From contig NC_059072.1 in assembly GCF_020497125.1 (NCBI RefSeq), positions 69,075,697-69,139,696 on the forward strand: 64,000 nt of DNA, in the 5' to 3' direction. The notes under the pieces were generated by a model that did no database searches, was not told where the DNA came from, and worked only from the letters and a program-made list of their open reading frames with translations. The DNA is from Mauremys mutica. Lineage: Eukaryota; Chordata; Testudines; Geoemydidae. Below, piece after piece: positions 25,821-34,064 of this stretch. Both the position numbers and the translations under genes were made by a program. Each line of letters opens with the position of its first letter. Position 1 is the stretch's first letter.

Positions 25821-25824
25821 GTAG
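25821..25824. repeat. Provirus target-site duplication, left copy
   Basis: GTAG directly precedes the TG of the 5' LTR. The identical GTAG follows the CA of the 3' LTR at 41946-41949. A 4-bp duplication is the size used by gammaretroviral integrases. Confidence 0.85.
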
Positions 25825-26188
25825 TGTGAAAGTAGAATGAATTATATTGTAAAAATAAGAATGGATTAAAGAAATGTTGTATGTACCTTTAAGCAGAAAT
25901 AAGAAATGTTGAAATACAGGTGCCAGGAAAAGAAACATTAGGCATAAACAATGGTGCTAATGGCGAACCATTAACAGAAGATCGGTAATAGTTAGTAAGG
26001 AAATAAGATATGCATGCCTAGCCCAGGTAAACTTATCTGATTGTGCTTCCTTTGTTCTCTTGTTAAGTTCTCACCCTTTTATCTGTGTCTTGCATGGTGC
26101 TCACATTAATTGGGTGTTATTAGCAGAGCACTGTGCTAATAAAACAGAGTGGTCTGACAAACTGTTAGTCCTGAGTCTAACTTTGACA
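25825..26188 (+). mobile_element. 5' LTR of an endogenous gammaretrovirus-like provirus
   Basis: 364 bp, starting TGTGAAAGTAG and ending CTTTGACA, so it has the TG...CA ends of an LTR. It is nearly identical to the 3' LTR pieces (37766-38035 and 41834-41945); by eye I count about five substitutions. It lacks 18 bp, between 26086 and 26087, that the 3' LTR keeps, and those bases include the TATA box. A poly(A) signal AATAAA lies at 26138-26143. It is followed at once by the primer-binding site. Confidence 0.92.
26138..26143 (+). promoter_or_regulatory. LTR polyadenylation signal
   Basis: AATAAA, about 45 bp before the 3' end of the 5' LTR. The same signal is at 41895-41900 in the 3' LTR. Confidence 0.75.
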
Positions 26189-26191
26189 ATT

Positions 26192-26209
26192 TGGAGGTTC
26201 CACCGAGAT
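26192..26209 (+). promoter_or_regulatory. Retroviral primer-binding site, tRNA-Gln type
   Basis: TGGAGGTTCCACCGAGAT starts 3 bp after the LTR. From memory of vertebrate tRNA sequences it complements the last 18 nucleotides of tRNA-Gln(CUG), including CCA, with no mismatch. This assigns the provirus to a tRNA-Gln-primed group. Confidence 0.85.
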
Positions 26210-26725
26210 GGCAACCGTCTTCACTGGGGCTGTGTGATTCCTGACCGTTTTTGTAGGACGACCGTGGCAGCCGGCACCTGGGCATTTGGCCCGAGCGGTC
26301 CTCCACTAGAACGGAAAGGCGCACGACCACAGTGAAGTCTGCGCCATCTAACCTGTTGGTTCCCACTCTGTTCTGGTAGGGATCCCAGGATCTGACATCA
26401 GGAATCTGGTCAGGTAATTATCTCTGTGTTTTGTCCGGACTGAGGACTGTCCTGTCTCTGTGTCTATCCGTCCTCCTGTGGAGTGTTTGAGTCTGGGTGC
26501 CATCTCCGTCCGGGGATTGGCCGACCAAGGGGTTCCTGTCCCTGTGGTCTGAGTGAGTGGAATCTGCACAATCGCAGCCACACCGCACTTTGGGTAAAAC
26601 CCCTGGTGTGAAAGCAAGGGTGATTGAGGCAGTAGCCTGTGGGCTCCTTTTGTATGTTGCACCGGGCATCGCTCTGATGAACCCGAATTTCCTTCTTGTG
26701 CAATTGGTGTGTGAAGTCCTCCTGT
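26210..26725 (+). other. Retroviral untranslated leader
   Basis: About 516 bp between the primer-binding site and the gag start codon, the usual place for the major splice donor and packaging signals. I cannot identify either with confidence. Open frames on the minus strand here are spurious. Confidence 0.6.
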
Positions 26726-27217
26726 ATGGGTAACCAGACGTCTAAGTCGGGACAGTTCCCTAAACAAACGCTGGCTTATTTTATGTATTTAGGATGGGTC
26801 CAGACTCCTGTAAGAAGGGTCCGGACTCCTGTAAATTTCTGGAAAAATGGTCTAGGCTAACTCAGGGGGATCCCAAAACTCAGTGGCCACTGTTAAAATC
26901 TTGGAACAAAGACCGAGTGGACGTCTTAAAGGATGAACTCGGCCAACCTAAAACTAAATTGGCTAAAGAAGAGGTGGGAAGAGGCAAATCTTAGCTGGAC
27001 AAAATCAAAACTCGCCTCTCTCAAATATTCAAATAATAAGTTAAAAGCTTTATTAAAAGCCTCCTCTCCCACCACCAGACCGAGCACTCCCCTTTACCCC
27101 ATTCTCAAAAAACCTCCAACCCGGATCGATCCAACCCCCTTAATACTCCCATCTCATTGTAAAAAGGACAAAAAGCCCCTTGTTCTGTTCCCCTTTGTTG
27201 TTTGCCTCAAAAACTGA
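26726..27217 (+). pseudogene. gag: gag remnant (matrix region and proline-rich part), frameshifted
   Basis: The ATG at 26726 opens a frame beginning Met-Gly-Asn, so glycine 2 could be myristoylated as in retroviral matrix proteins. That frame stops at TAA 26858-26860. A second frame, 26794-26994, carries the matrix-like continuation (tryptophan-rich, with a charged KDRVDVLKDEL stretch), so at least one indel separates the two. Around 26797-26835 an 18-bp phrase starting GGTCC and holding GACTCCTGTAA is repeated with a 21-bp step. A proline-rich, basic frame (26933-27217) follows, placed like the p12 region. No capsid major homology region or nucleocapsid zinc knuckle is seen, so most of gag is gone. 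The assignment rests on position after the leader and on composition. Confidence 0.65.
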
Positions 27218-27511
27218 TTCTTTAGTGTTCCACTACCAATTCAGCAAAGAGGGTGGGCTCCTCAACTAGCCCCCACCCTTCCTGGTCCCTTTCCTTAAAC
27301 ATTTCTTTCAAAATTGTGAAGTGACCACAATATCACTCACAAACGGTTCAAAAAAAAAAAGCAGGATCGGGCCCAGAAAATATAACATTGTCAGAAAATG
27401 CTGATATGTCAAAACTCAAACTTTGAATGGGAAAGGGTCAGTTTTGATTAATTTTTTGATGCATACAATTTTTGGTAAGAAAGTTTTGGATATGTCAGTG
27501 TTTTGTTTTAA
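27218..27511. other. Unassigned remainder of the provirus interior
   Basis: Non-coding DNA between the gag remnant and the next repeat, with an A11 run at about 27350. Protease, reverse transcriptase and integrase regions of the provirus are not present here or elsewhere in recognisable form. Confidence 0.4.
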
Positions 27512-27600
27512 AGACAAGGTGTGTGATCTTTCATTGGCCCAACTTCTGTCCATGAGAAAGACCTGCTTTCATGTTTACAGGGAACTATAGAAGAGCTCTG
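27512..27600 (+). repeat. Fragment of an old interspersed repeat
   Basis: The phrases ATCTTTCATTGGCCCAACTT and GAGAAAGACCTGCTTTC resemble a widespread reptile repeat (consensus-like words ATCTTTTATTGG and GAGAGAGACAAGCTTTC). An inverted relative is at 61167-61335. The class is not resolved. Confidence 0.5.
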
Positions 27601-27615
27601 AGTAAGCTCAAAAGT

Positions 27616-27758
27616 GGGGAGGGATAGCTCAGTGGTTTGAGCATTGGCCTGCTAAACCCAGAGTTGTGAGTTCAATCCTTGAGAAGGCCACTTAGGGATC
27701 TGAGGCAAAAATTGGTCCTGCTAGTGAAGGCAAGGGGCTGGACTCAATGACCTTTCAA
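27616..27758 (+). mobile_element. tRNA-derived SINE head, fused to CR1
   Basis: Same family as 1281-1461. The A box TAGCTCAGTGG is at 27625-27635 and the B box GTTGTGAGTTCAATCC at about 27664-27679; the body runs up to GACTCAATGACCTTTCAA. The last part of the SINE tail is absent: the sequence passes directly into the coding region of CR1 at 27759. No missing SINE tail is found after the CR1 end, which argues for a chimeric insertion, not one element inside another. Confidence 0.85.
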
Positions 27759-29657
27759 GCAGTGAGAGATAAAAAGACTTCCTTTAAAAAGTGGAAGTCA
27801 AATCCTAGTGAGGCAAATAGAAAGGAGCACAAACACTGCCAACTTAAGTGCAAGAGTGTAATAAGAAAAGCCAAAGAGGAGTTTGAAGAACGGCTAGCCA
27901 AAAACTCCAAAGGTAATAACAAAATGTTTTTTAAGTACGTCAGAAGCAGGAAGCCTGCTAAACAACCAGTGGGGCCCCTTGATGATCAAAATTCAAAAGG
28001 AGCGCTTAAAGATGATAAAGTCATTGCGGAGAAACTAAATGGATTCTTTGCTTCAGTCTTCACGGCTGAGGATGTTAGGGAGATTCCCAAACCTGAGCTG
28101 GCTTTTGTAGGTGACAAATCTGAGGAACTGTCACAGATTGAAGTGTCACTAGAGGAGGTTTTGGAATTAATTGATAAACTCAACATTAACAAGTCACCGG
28201 GACCAGATGGCATTCACCCAAGAGTTCTGAAAGAACTCAAATGTGAAGTTGCGGAACTATTAACTAAGGTTTGTAACCTGTCCTTTAAATCGGCTTCGGT
28301 ACCCAATGACTGGAAGTTAGCTAATGTAACGCCAATATTTAAAAAGGGCTCTAGGGGTGATCCCGGCAATTACAGACCGGTAAGTCTAACGTCGGTACCG
28401 GGCAAATTAGTTGAAACAATAGTAAAGAATAAAATTGTCAGACACATAGAAAAACATAAACTCTTGAGCAATAGTCAACATGGTTTCTGTAAAGGGAAAT
28501 CGTGTCTTAGTAATCTATTAGAGTTCTTTGAAGGGGTCAACAAACATGTGGACAAGGGGGATCCGGTGGACATAGTGTACTTAGATTTCCAGAAAGCCTT
28601 TGACAAGGTCCCTCACCAAAGGCTCTTACGTAAATTAAGCTGTCATGGGATAAAAGGAAAGGTCCTTTCATGGATTGAGAACTGGTTAATGGACAGGGAA
28701 CAAAGGGTAGGAATTAATGGTAAATTCTCAGAATGGAGAGGGGTAACTAGTGGTGTTCCCCAAGGGTCAGTCCTAGGACCAATCCTATTCAATTTATTCA
28801 TAAATGATCTGGAGAAAGGGGTAAACAGTGAGGTGGCAAAGTTTGCAGATGATACTAAACTACTCAAGATAGTTAAGACCAAAGCAGATTGTGAAGAACT
28901 TCAAAAAGATCTCACAAAACTAAGTGATTGGGCAACAAAATGGCAAATGAAATTTAATGTGGATAAATGTAAAGTAATGCACATTGGAAAAAATAACCCC
29001 AACTATACATACAACATGATGGGGGCTAATTTAGCTACAACGAGTCAGGAAAAAGATCTTGGAGTTATCGTGGATAGTTCTCTGAAGATGTCCACGCAGT
29101 GTGCAGAGGTGGTCAAAAAAGCAAACAGGATGTTAGGAATCATTAAAAAGGGGATAGAGAATAAGACTGAGAATATATTATTGCCATTATATAAATCCAT
29201 GGTACGCCCACATCTCGAATACTGTGTACAGATGTGGTCTCCTCACCTCAAAAAAGATATTCTAGCACTAGAAAAGGTTCAGAAAAGAGCAACTAAAATG
29301 ATTAGGGGTTTAGAGAGGGTCCCATATGAGGAAAGATTAAAGAGGCTAGGACTCTTCAGTTTGGAAAAGAGAAGACTAAGGGGGGACATGATAGAGGTAT
29401 ATAAAATCATGAGTGATGTTGAGAAAGTGGATAAGGAAAAGTTATTTACTTATTCCCATAACACAAGAACTAGGGGTCACCAAATGAAATTAATAGGCAG
29501 CAGGTTTAAAACCAATAAAAGGAAGTTCTTCTTCACGCAGCCCACAGTCAACGTGTGGAACTCCTTACCTGAGGAGGTTGTGAAGGCTAGGACTATAACA
29601 ATGTTTAAAAGGGGACTGGATAAATTCATGGTGGCTAAGTCCATAAATGGCTATTAG
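27747..29657 (+). CDS. CR1 LINE second open frame: reverse transcriptase part, uninterrupted
   Basis: 636-codon open frame without stops. It is the reverse transcriptase and C-terminal part of CR1 ORF2, the enzyme that copies CR1 RNA into the genome by target-primed reverse transcription. Visible motifs are [10 protein letters not shown] near residue 151, [17 protein letters not shown] near 277, [20 protein letters not shown] near 337 and the catalytic FADDTKL near 365. The end, [10 protein letters not shown]..., is the usual CR1 C-terminus. The apurinic-type endonuclease that precedes the reverse transcriptase in a full CR1 is missing (5' truncation), so it cannot move by itself. The first codons (ATGACCTTTCAA) come from the adjoining SINE, giving an in-frame ATG that CR1 does not provide. 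The intact frame shows a recent insertion. Confidence 0.93.
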   Translation: MTFQAVRDKKTSFKKWKSNPSEANRKEHKHCQLKCKSVIRKAKEEFEERLAKNSKGNNKMFFKYVRSRKPAKQPVGPLDDQNSKGALKDDKVIAEKLNGFFASVFTAEDVREIPKPELAFVGDKSEELSQIEVSLEEVLELIDKLNINKSPGPDGIHPRVLKELKCEVAELLTKVCNLSFKSASVPNDWKLANVTPIFKKGSRGDPGNYRPVSLTSVPGKLVETIVKNKIVRHIEKHKLLSNSQHGFCKGKSCLSNLLEFFEGVNKHVDKGDPVDIVYLDFQKAFDKVPHQRLLRKLSCHGIKGKVLSWIENWLMDREQRVGINGKFSEWRGVTSGVPQGSVLGPILFNLFINDLEKGVNSEVAKFADDTKLLKIVKTKADCEELQKDLTKLSDWATKWQMKFNVDKCKVMHIGKNNPNYTYNMMGANLATTSQEKDLGVIVDSSLKMSTQCAEVVKKANRMLGIIKKGIENKTENILLPLYKSMVRPHLEYCVQMWSPHLKKDILALEKVQKRATKMIRGLERVPYEERLKRLGLFSLEKRRLRGDMIEVYKIMSDVEKVDKEKLFTYSHNTRTRGHQMKLIGSRFKTNKRKFFFTQPTVNVWNSLPEEVVKARTITMFKRGLDKFMVAKSINGY

Positions 29658-29863
29658 CCAGGATGGGTAAGAATGGTGTCCCTAGCCTCTGTGCGTCAGA
29701 GGATGGAGATGGATGGCAGGAGAGAGATCACTTGATCATTGCCTGTTAGGTTCACTCCCTCAGGGGCACCTGGCATTGGCCACTGTCGGTAGACAGATAC
29801 TGGGCTAGATGGACCTTTGGTCTGACCCGGTACGGCCTTTCTTATGTTCTTATGTTCTTATGT
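27759..29863 (+). mobile_element. CR1 LINE, 5'-truncated, young copy
   Basis: Comprises the reverse transcriptase frame and a 3' UTR of about 200 bp that ends in three copies of TTCTTATG (29840-29863), the CR1 terminal microsatellite. The 3' UTR holds the GGCATTGGCCACTGTCGG and CTGGGCTAGATGGACC phrases seen in older copies in this window. Immediately after it begins the truncated left end of Harbinger element 1. Confidence 0.93.
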
Positions 29864-30059
29864 TACCAGCGCTTTAATTGTCCTCCAGGGAATAAGGAGT
29901 TATCCCACAATTCCTGTTCAGCCACTCTGCTCATCAGTTTGCACTCTACTGCTCTTGCCTCAGGTGACCCTGGAATTTTGCCCCGGGAATTTTAAAAATC
30001 TCCTTCCTGTTTGCTGCAGCCAGGTGTGGAGTGCAATCAGTTAATCTTTACAGGTGACC

Positions 30060-31779
30060 ATGCCTCCACGCGGCAAACGAGCCCCAGCATGGAGCACTGG
30101 CGAATTGCAGGACCTCATTAGTGTTTGGGGGGAGGAAGCTGTGCAGTCCCAGCTGCGCTCCAGCCGTAGGAATTACGATATCTTTGAGCAGGTATCAAGG
30201 TCCATGCTGGATAGGCGCCATGATCGGGACGCACTACAATGCAGGGTGAAAGTTAAAGAGCTGCGGAGTGCCTATTACAAAGCCCGCGAGGGTAATAGCC
30301 GATCCGGAGCTGCCCCCACGACCTGCCGTTTTTACAGGGAGATGGACGCGATACTTGGGGGTGACCCCACTGCCAATCCCAGGACAACGATGGACACTTC
30401 TGAGCAGGCTGGGGGACAGGAGGAGGAGGAGGCGGAGGCGGAGGCGGCGGGGGGGGAGGAAAACGCGAGTGAAGCTACTGGGATGGGGGAAGACACCTCA
30501 GAGTGGGCATGCAGCCAGGAGCTCTTCTCAAGCCAGGAGGAAAGTACCCAATCGCAGCAGCCAGCAGTTGCAGAAGGACAAGCAGAGCAGCGGGTTACCG
30601 GTAAGCGGCTTTTATTTTCTGGGTGGAAATGTTTCTGGAGAGGAAGGGGGTTTAGGGCTGCATGCATGCCAGCCTAGATGTGGAATAGCCCATTGATGTG
30701 GTCTATCACGTCGCGGTAATTGGCTGCAGTGATCTCAGCAAAAGTTTCAGCCAGAGCGTGGGCAATATGCCTGCGCAGGTTTATAGGGAGAGCCACTGTG
30801 TTCCTTGTCCCAGTCACGCTGACGCGTCCGCGCCACTGTGCCGCGACGGGTGGGGGGACCATTTCTGAACACAGGGAAGCCGCATAGGGTCCAGGGTGGA
30901 ATCCACATTGCTGTAAAAGAGCCTCCCGCTGTTCCCTAGTGACTCGCAGCAGGGAGATATCTTCCAGGATTAACTCCTGTGAAAAATGTTGGGAGACTCT
31001 TTAGTGAAGAGATAGGGAGATAGTGAAGATCACCCCTGCAGCTGCATCTTCACTCAACCCCTCTATCACTCCAGATTACCCGAAGCAAGCACCCCTCTAT
31101 CACTCAAGCCCCACTTCTCCCTCTATAAGCACCCCTCACTCACCATTTCGTGTCTTCTGTTGTGTTATGTGTGTGGTAAAAGAATGCTAAACTGAGGACT
31201 AAGAACTCCCTCAGTGTAGCAATTAATGTCTGGAGATAGTGAATACAATGCTGCCCTGTTAAATGTATACATTTCTGGCTTTCTACAGTGACCTTGACTG
31301 CTGGACTGAGCAGATGTACCACAGCACAGAGGCTGCACAATTTGAGGAAAAATCCCCGAAAGAGCAAGGAGGACATGTTGAAAACTGTTCTTCATCACTC
31401 TGCTAGAGAGAGTAAAGAATTGAAGGAGTGGAGAGAGAAGGAAAGCAGGATCCGCAAGAGAAATGCAGTGGCCAAGAGGAAAAGCACAGAGCGGCTGCTA
31501 AGCATCCTGTCGCGCCAAGCGGACTCTATAGAGTCACTCGTTGCCATGCAAGCAGAGCACTACCGTGCTACTCCACCCCCCCCCCGTCCCAAAGCTTTTT
31601 GCCTTGTGCCCCAATGTCAGCTCAAACCACCTTTCCCCAGCATCCAGGTTCTTACCACCACCAGCTGCCTCCAACACCTGTACGTTCACCAACCAGCCCT
31701 GATACCTACCACCCTTACCCTCTGCACTCAACCCCCATCACCATGCAGTATATGCACCCTGAAGTGCAGGATTCATTAA
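30060..31779 (+). CDS. Harbinger 1 Myb/SANT-like DNA-binding protein, two exons, C-terminal frameshift
   Basis: In Harbinger transposons this accessory protein binds the element ends and brings the nuclease to the nucleus and DNA. I chose the ATG at 30060; a longer frame begins only with GTG. Exon 1, 30060-30600, gives residues 1-180. Residues 8-98 form a Myb/SANT-like domain (APAWSTGELQDLISVW, then QCRVKVKELRSAYYKAREGN and TTCRFYREMDAILGG), followed by a very acidic linker. The donor GTAAGCGG at 30601 and acceptor TTCTACAG ending at 31288 join in phase 1. Exon 2 is basic and coiled-coil-like (LKEWREKESRIRKRNAVAKR) up to about 31570. A run of ten C at 31576-31585 shifts the frame: the natural-looking proline-rich tail continues in another frame to a stop at 31814, while the present frame ends at 31779. 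Domain assignment is firm; the splice sites are predictions. Confidence 0.85.
30674..31146 (-). CDS. Third Harbinger 1 protein: small antisense gene inside the Myb intron
   Basis: Predicted 101-residue protein of unknown function. The main exon, 30976-30674, begins directly after a good acceptor (TTTTTCACAG) and stays open to TAG. The proposed start is the ATG at 31146-31144, the last codon before a donor (ATG then GTGAGTG), so splicing joins ATG to GAG. The same arrangement, with a related protein, occurs in Harbinger 2 (40250-40796). Shared positions are an I-S/T-L-x-R-V block, an R-x-x-L/M-L block, PG-x-Y near residue 30, MVP, W-x-G-x-V, ALP-x-NL, and L-x-E-x-F-x-EI near the end. It lies wholly inside the intron of the plus-strand Myb gene and downstream of the nuclease on the same strand, so it could be a separate gene or share the nuclease promoter. 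No family recognised. Confidence 0.7.
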
Positions 31780-32122
31780 ACAGCACTCCCGACAGGACAT
31801 ATGCAAACTTGTGACTGTACAGTTCACCAACCCACACCCCTGCCCTCTTGTGTTCATGAAATGTTGTGTGTCTGTCTGTCTGTCAAGGAAGTTTTTTTCT
31901 TTTCAATAAAACAATTCTTGGCTTTGAAAACAGTCTTTATTATAGCAGATAGTGAAAGATACCTTAGCCCAGTAAAGAAAGAGGCACTGCAAATCATTTT
32001 AGGGATAATAGAATAACAGTGTAAACAGTGCAATTCACTCCCATGCAAGGCAGCAAACATTACTGTTGGCTTTCAGCCTCAAATTCTTCCCTCAAGGCAT
32101 CCCTAATCCTTGAAGCCCTGTG

Positions 32123-33307
32123 CTAGGTCTCTCTATTAGCCCTGCTCTCTGGCTGTGCATATTCAGCCTCCAGGACTTGAACCTCGGTGGTCCATGCCTG
32201 ACTGAATGTTTCACCCTTCCCTTCACAAATATTATGGAGGGTACAGCAAGCGCATATAACCGCGGGGATGCTGCTTTCCCCCAAGTCTAGCTTCCCATAC
32301 AAGGAACGCCAGCGTGCCTTTAAACGGCCAAAAGCACACTCCACAGTCATTCGGCACCGGCTCAGCCTGTAGTTGAACCGGTCCTTGCTCCTGTCAAGCT
32401 TCCCTGTATAGGGTTTCATGAGCCAAGGCAGTAACGGGTAAGTGGGGTCTCCAAGGATCACAATGGGCATTTTGACGTCCCCTACTGTGATCTTCCTGTC
32501 TGGGAAAAAAGTCCCTGCCTGCATCTTCCTGAACAGGCCACTGTTCCAAAAGATGCGTGCATCATGCACCTTTCCAGGCCAGCCTGTGTAAATGTCAATG
32601 AAACGCCCGCGGTGATCCACAAGCGCCTGGAGAACCATAGAGAAATACCCCTTACGATTAACGTACTCTGATGCCAGGTGGGGGGGGGGCAGAATAGGAA
32701 TATGCGTCCCATCTATCGCCCCTCCACAGTTAGGGAAACCCATTTGTGCAAAGCCATCCACAATGTCCTGCACGCTCCCCAGAGTCACGGTCTTTCTTAG
32801 CAGGATGCGATTAATTGCCTTGCGAACTTGCATCAAAACGATTCCAACGGTCGACTTTCCCACTCCAAACTGGTTCCCGACCAACCGGTAGCTGTCTGGA
32901 GTTGCCAGCTTCCAGACTGCAATAGCCACCCACTTTTCCACCGTCAGGGCAGCTCTCAATCTTGTGTCCTTGCGCCGCAGAGTGGGGGCGAGCTCAGCAC
33001 ACAGTCCCATGAAAGTGGCTTTTCTCATACGAAAGTTCTGCAGCCACTGCTCGTCATCCCAGACTTCCATGACGATGTGATCCCACCAGTCAGTGCTTGT
33101 TTCCCGAGCCCAAAAGCGGCGTTCAATGGTGCTGAGCATTTCCGTGAATGCCACAAGCACTTTAGTGTCACACGCGGCAGGAGAATCGATATCGATATCA
33201 TCGTCAGACTCCTCACTGTCACTTTGGAGCTGAAGGAATAGCTCGACTGCCAAACGTGTTGTGCTGGCGACACTCATCAGCACAGTCCTCAGCAGCTCGG
33301 GCTCCAT
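32123..33307 (-). CDS. Harbinger 1 DDE nuclease (HARBI1-like transposase), apparently intact
   Basis: 394-residue transposase that cuts the transposon ends and inserts them at 3-bp TAA/TTA-like targets. I start at the ATG at 33307 (MEPELLRTVLMS); the frame is open further upstream but that part looks like leader. Residues 28-45 are acidic. A helix-turn-helix-like stretch lies near 140-162 (YRLVGNQFGVGKSTVGIVL). The three catalytic acids are in place: D199 in GGAIDGTHIPI, D249 in GKVHDARIFWNSG, E323 in MTVECAFGRLKARW. GDPTYPLLPWLMKPY (286-300) is the usual block between the second and third. The length is near the 349 residues of vertebrate HARBI1 plus an N-terminal extension. It runs convergent to the Myb gene. 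No stop or frameshift, so it may still be functional. Confidence 0.93.
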   Translation of the reverse strand: MEPELLRTVLMSVASTTRLAVELFLQLQSDSEESDDDIDIDSPAACDTKVLVAFTEMLSTIERRFWARETSTDWWDHIVMEVWDDEQWLQNFRMRKATFMGLCAELAPTLRRKDTRLRAALTVEKWVAIAVWKLATPDSYRLVGNQFGVGKSTVGIVLMQVRKAINRILLRKTVTLGSVQDIVDGFAQMGFPNCGGAIDGTHIPILPPPHLASEYVNRKGYFSMVLQALVDHRGRFIDIYTGWPGKVHDARIFWNSGLFRKMQAGTFFPDRKITVGDVKMPIVILGDPTYPLLPWLMKPYTGKLDRSKDRFNYRLSRCRMTVECAFGRLKARWRSLYGKLDLGESSIPAVICACCTLHNICEGKGETFSQAWTTEVQVLEAEYAQPESRANRET

Positions 33308-33539
33308 TTGCCACAGAAATCGCGATTCACACACAGAGAGTAAAACAGAAAGACACTCACAATGGCGCCAAACGTTGCCGGAAAGAGTGAATGCTGGGAT
33401 GTGAAGCGATGCACCACGGGGCGTTGGCACAGGAAGCGGAATGACCCGCACACTTCCTTCCCCTTCCCACAATACTCAGCGCCAAAATGGGACGAGGTGC
33501 TCTGTGGGATAGCTGCCCACAATGCACCTCTCAATACAG

Positions 33540-33678
33540 CGCTGGAAAGTGCTGCAAGTGTGGCCACACTGCAGCGCTGGTAGCTGTCAGTGTGGCCACA
33601 CTCCAGCGCTGGCCCTACACAGCTGCATGACCAGCGCTGTAACTCCCAGCGCTGCAACTTGTAAGTGTAGCCAAGCCC
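33540..33678. promoter_or_regulatory. Harbinger 1 right subterminal region with AGCGCT array
   Basis: About five AGCGCT palindromes (as CAGCGCTG variants) occur in the last 140 bp before the terminus TTGTAAGTGTAGCCAAGCCC, together with a GTGTGGCCACAC palindrome repeated twice. In other Harbinger elements such subterminal repeats bind the Myb-like protein; that role is inferred here. Confidence 0.6.
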
Positions 33679-33775
33679 TGTGTTTTCTTTTTCAGATCTC
33701 TGTGTGTTTTGCAAGCAGGAGTTGAAAGTGGAAAGAAATCAAAACTCTGGTGGAAGTTGATTGTGTCCCTTTTAA

Positions 33776-34061
33776 GGCTATGGCTACATTAGCGCTTCAA
33801 AGCGCTGCCGCGGCAGCGCTCCCGTGGCAGCGCTTTGAAGCGCTAAGTGTAGTCAAAGCGCCAGCGCTGGGAGAAAGCTCTCCCAGCGCTGTCCATACTC
33901 CACCTCCCTGTGGGGAATAACGGACAGCGCTGGGAGCCGCGCTCCCAGCGCTGGGGCTTTGACTACACTGGCGCTTTGTAGCGCCGCAATTTGCAGCGCT
34001 GCAGAGGGTGTTTTTTCACACCCTGCTGCAGCGCTGCAAATTTGCAAGTGTAGCCATACCC
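33776..34061. mobile_element. Harbinger 1-family MITE, 286 bp
   Basis: Ends GGCTATGGCTACA at the left and TGTAGCCATACCC at the right; flanks TAA (33773-33775) and TCA (34062-34064) are probably one mutated target duplication. Around ten AGCGCT hexamers occur in 286 bp, paired symmetrically (for example GGCAGCGCTTTGAAGCGCT). It shares its end sequence and inner motifs with Harbinger 1 and with the MITE at 37303, placed in opposite orientation to the latter. Confidence 0.85.
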
Positions 34062-34064
34062 TCA

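Larger units (their letters stand above)
29864..33678. mobile_element. PIF/Harbinger DNA transposon 1, left end missing
   Basis: A transposon of more than 3.8 kb with the two genes expected of this superfamily in convergent order: a Myb/SANT-like gene on plus (30060-31814) and a DDE nuclease on minus (32123-33307). A third small minus-strand gene lies in the Myb intron. The right end reads TTGTAAGTGTAGCCAAGCCC, the inverted form of the GGGCTTGGCTACACTTACAA end of the MITE at 37303. Subterminal DNA is crowded with AGCGCT. The left side begins abruptly with CCAGCGCT after the CR1 end. Its terminal repeat is not found upstream of the SINE-CR1 chimera either, so the left terminus and first target copy have been lost. 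Confidence 0.9.

Noticed and set aside
27616..27690. Possible tRNA gene
   Set aside because: A and B boxes are present, but the arms do not fold as a tRNA and the body and tail identify a SINE.
32828..33241. 137-codon plus-strand frame
   Set aside because: Antisense shadow of the Harbinger nuclease gene.
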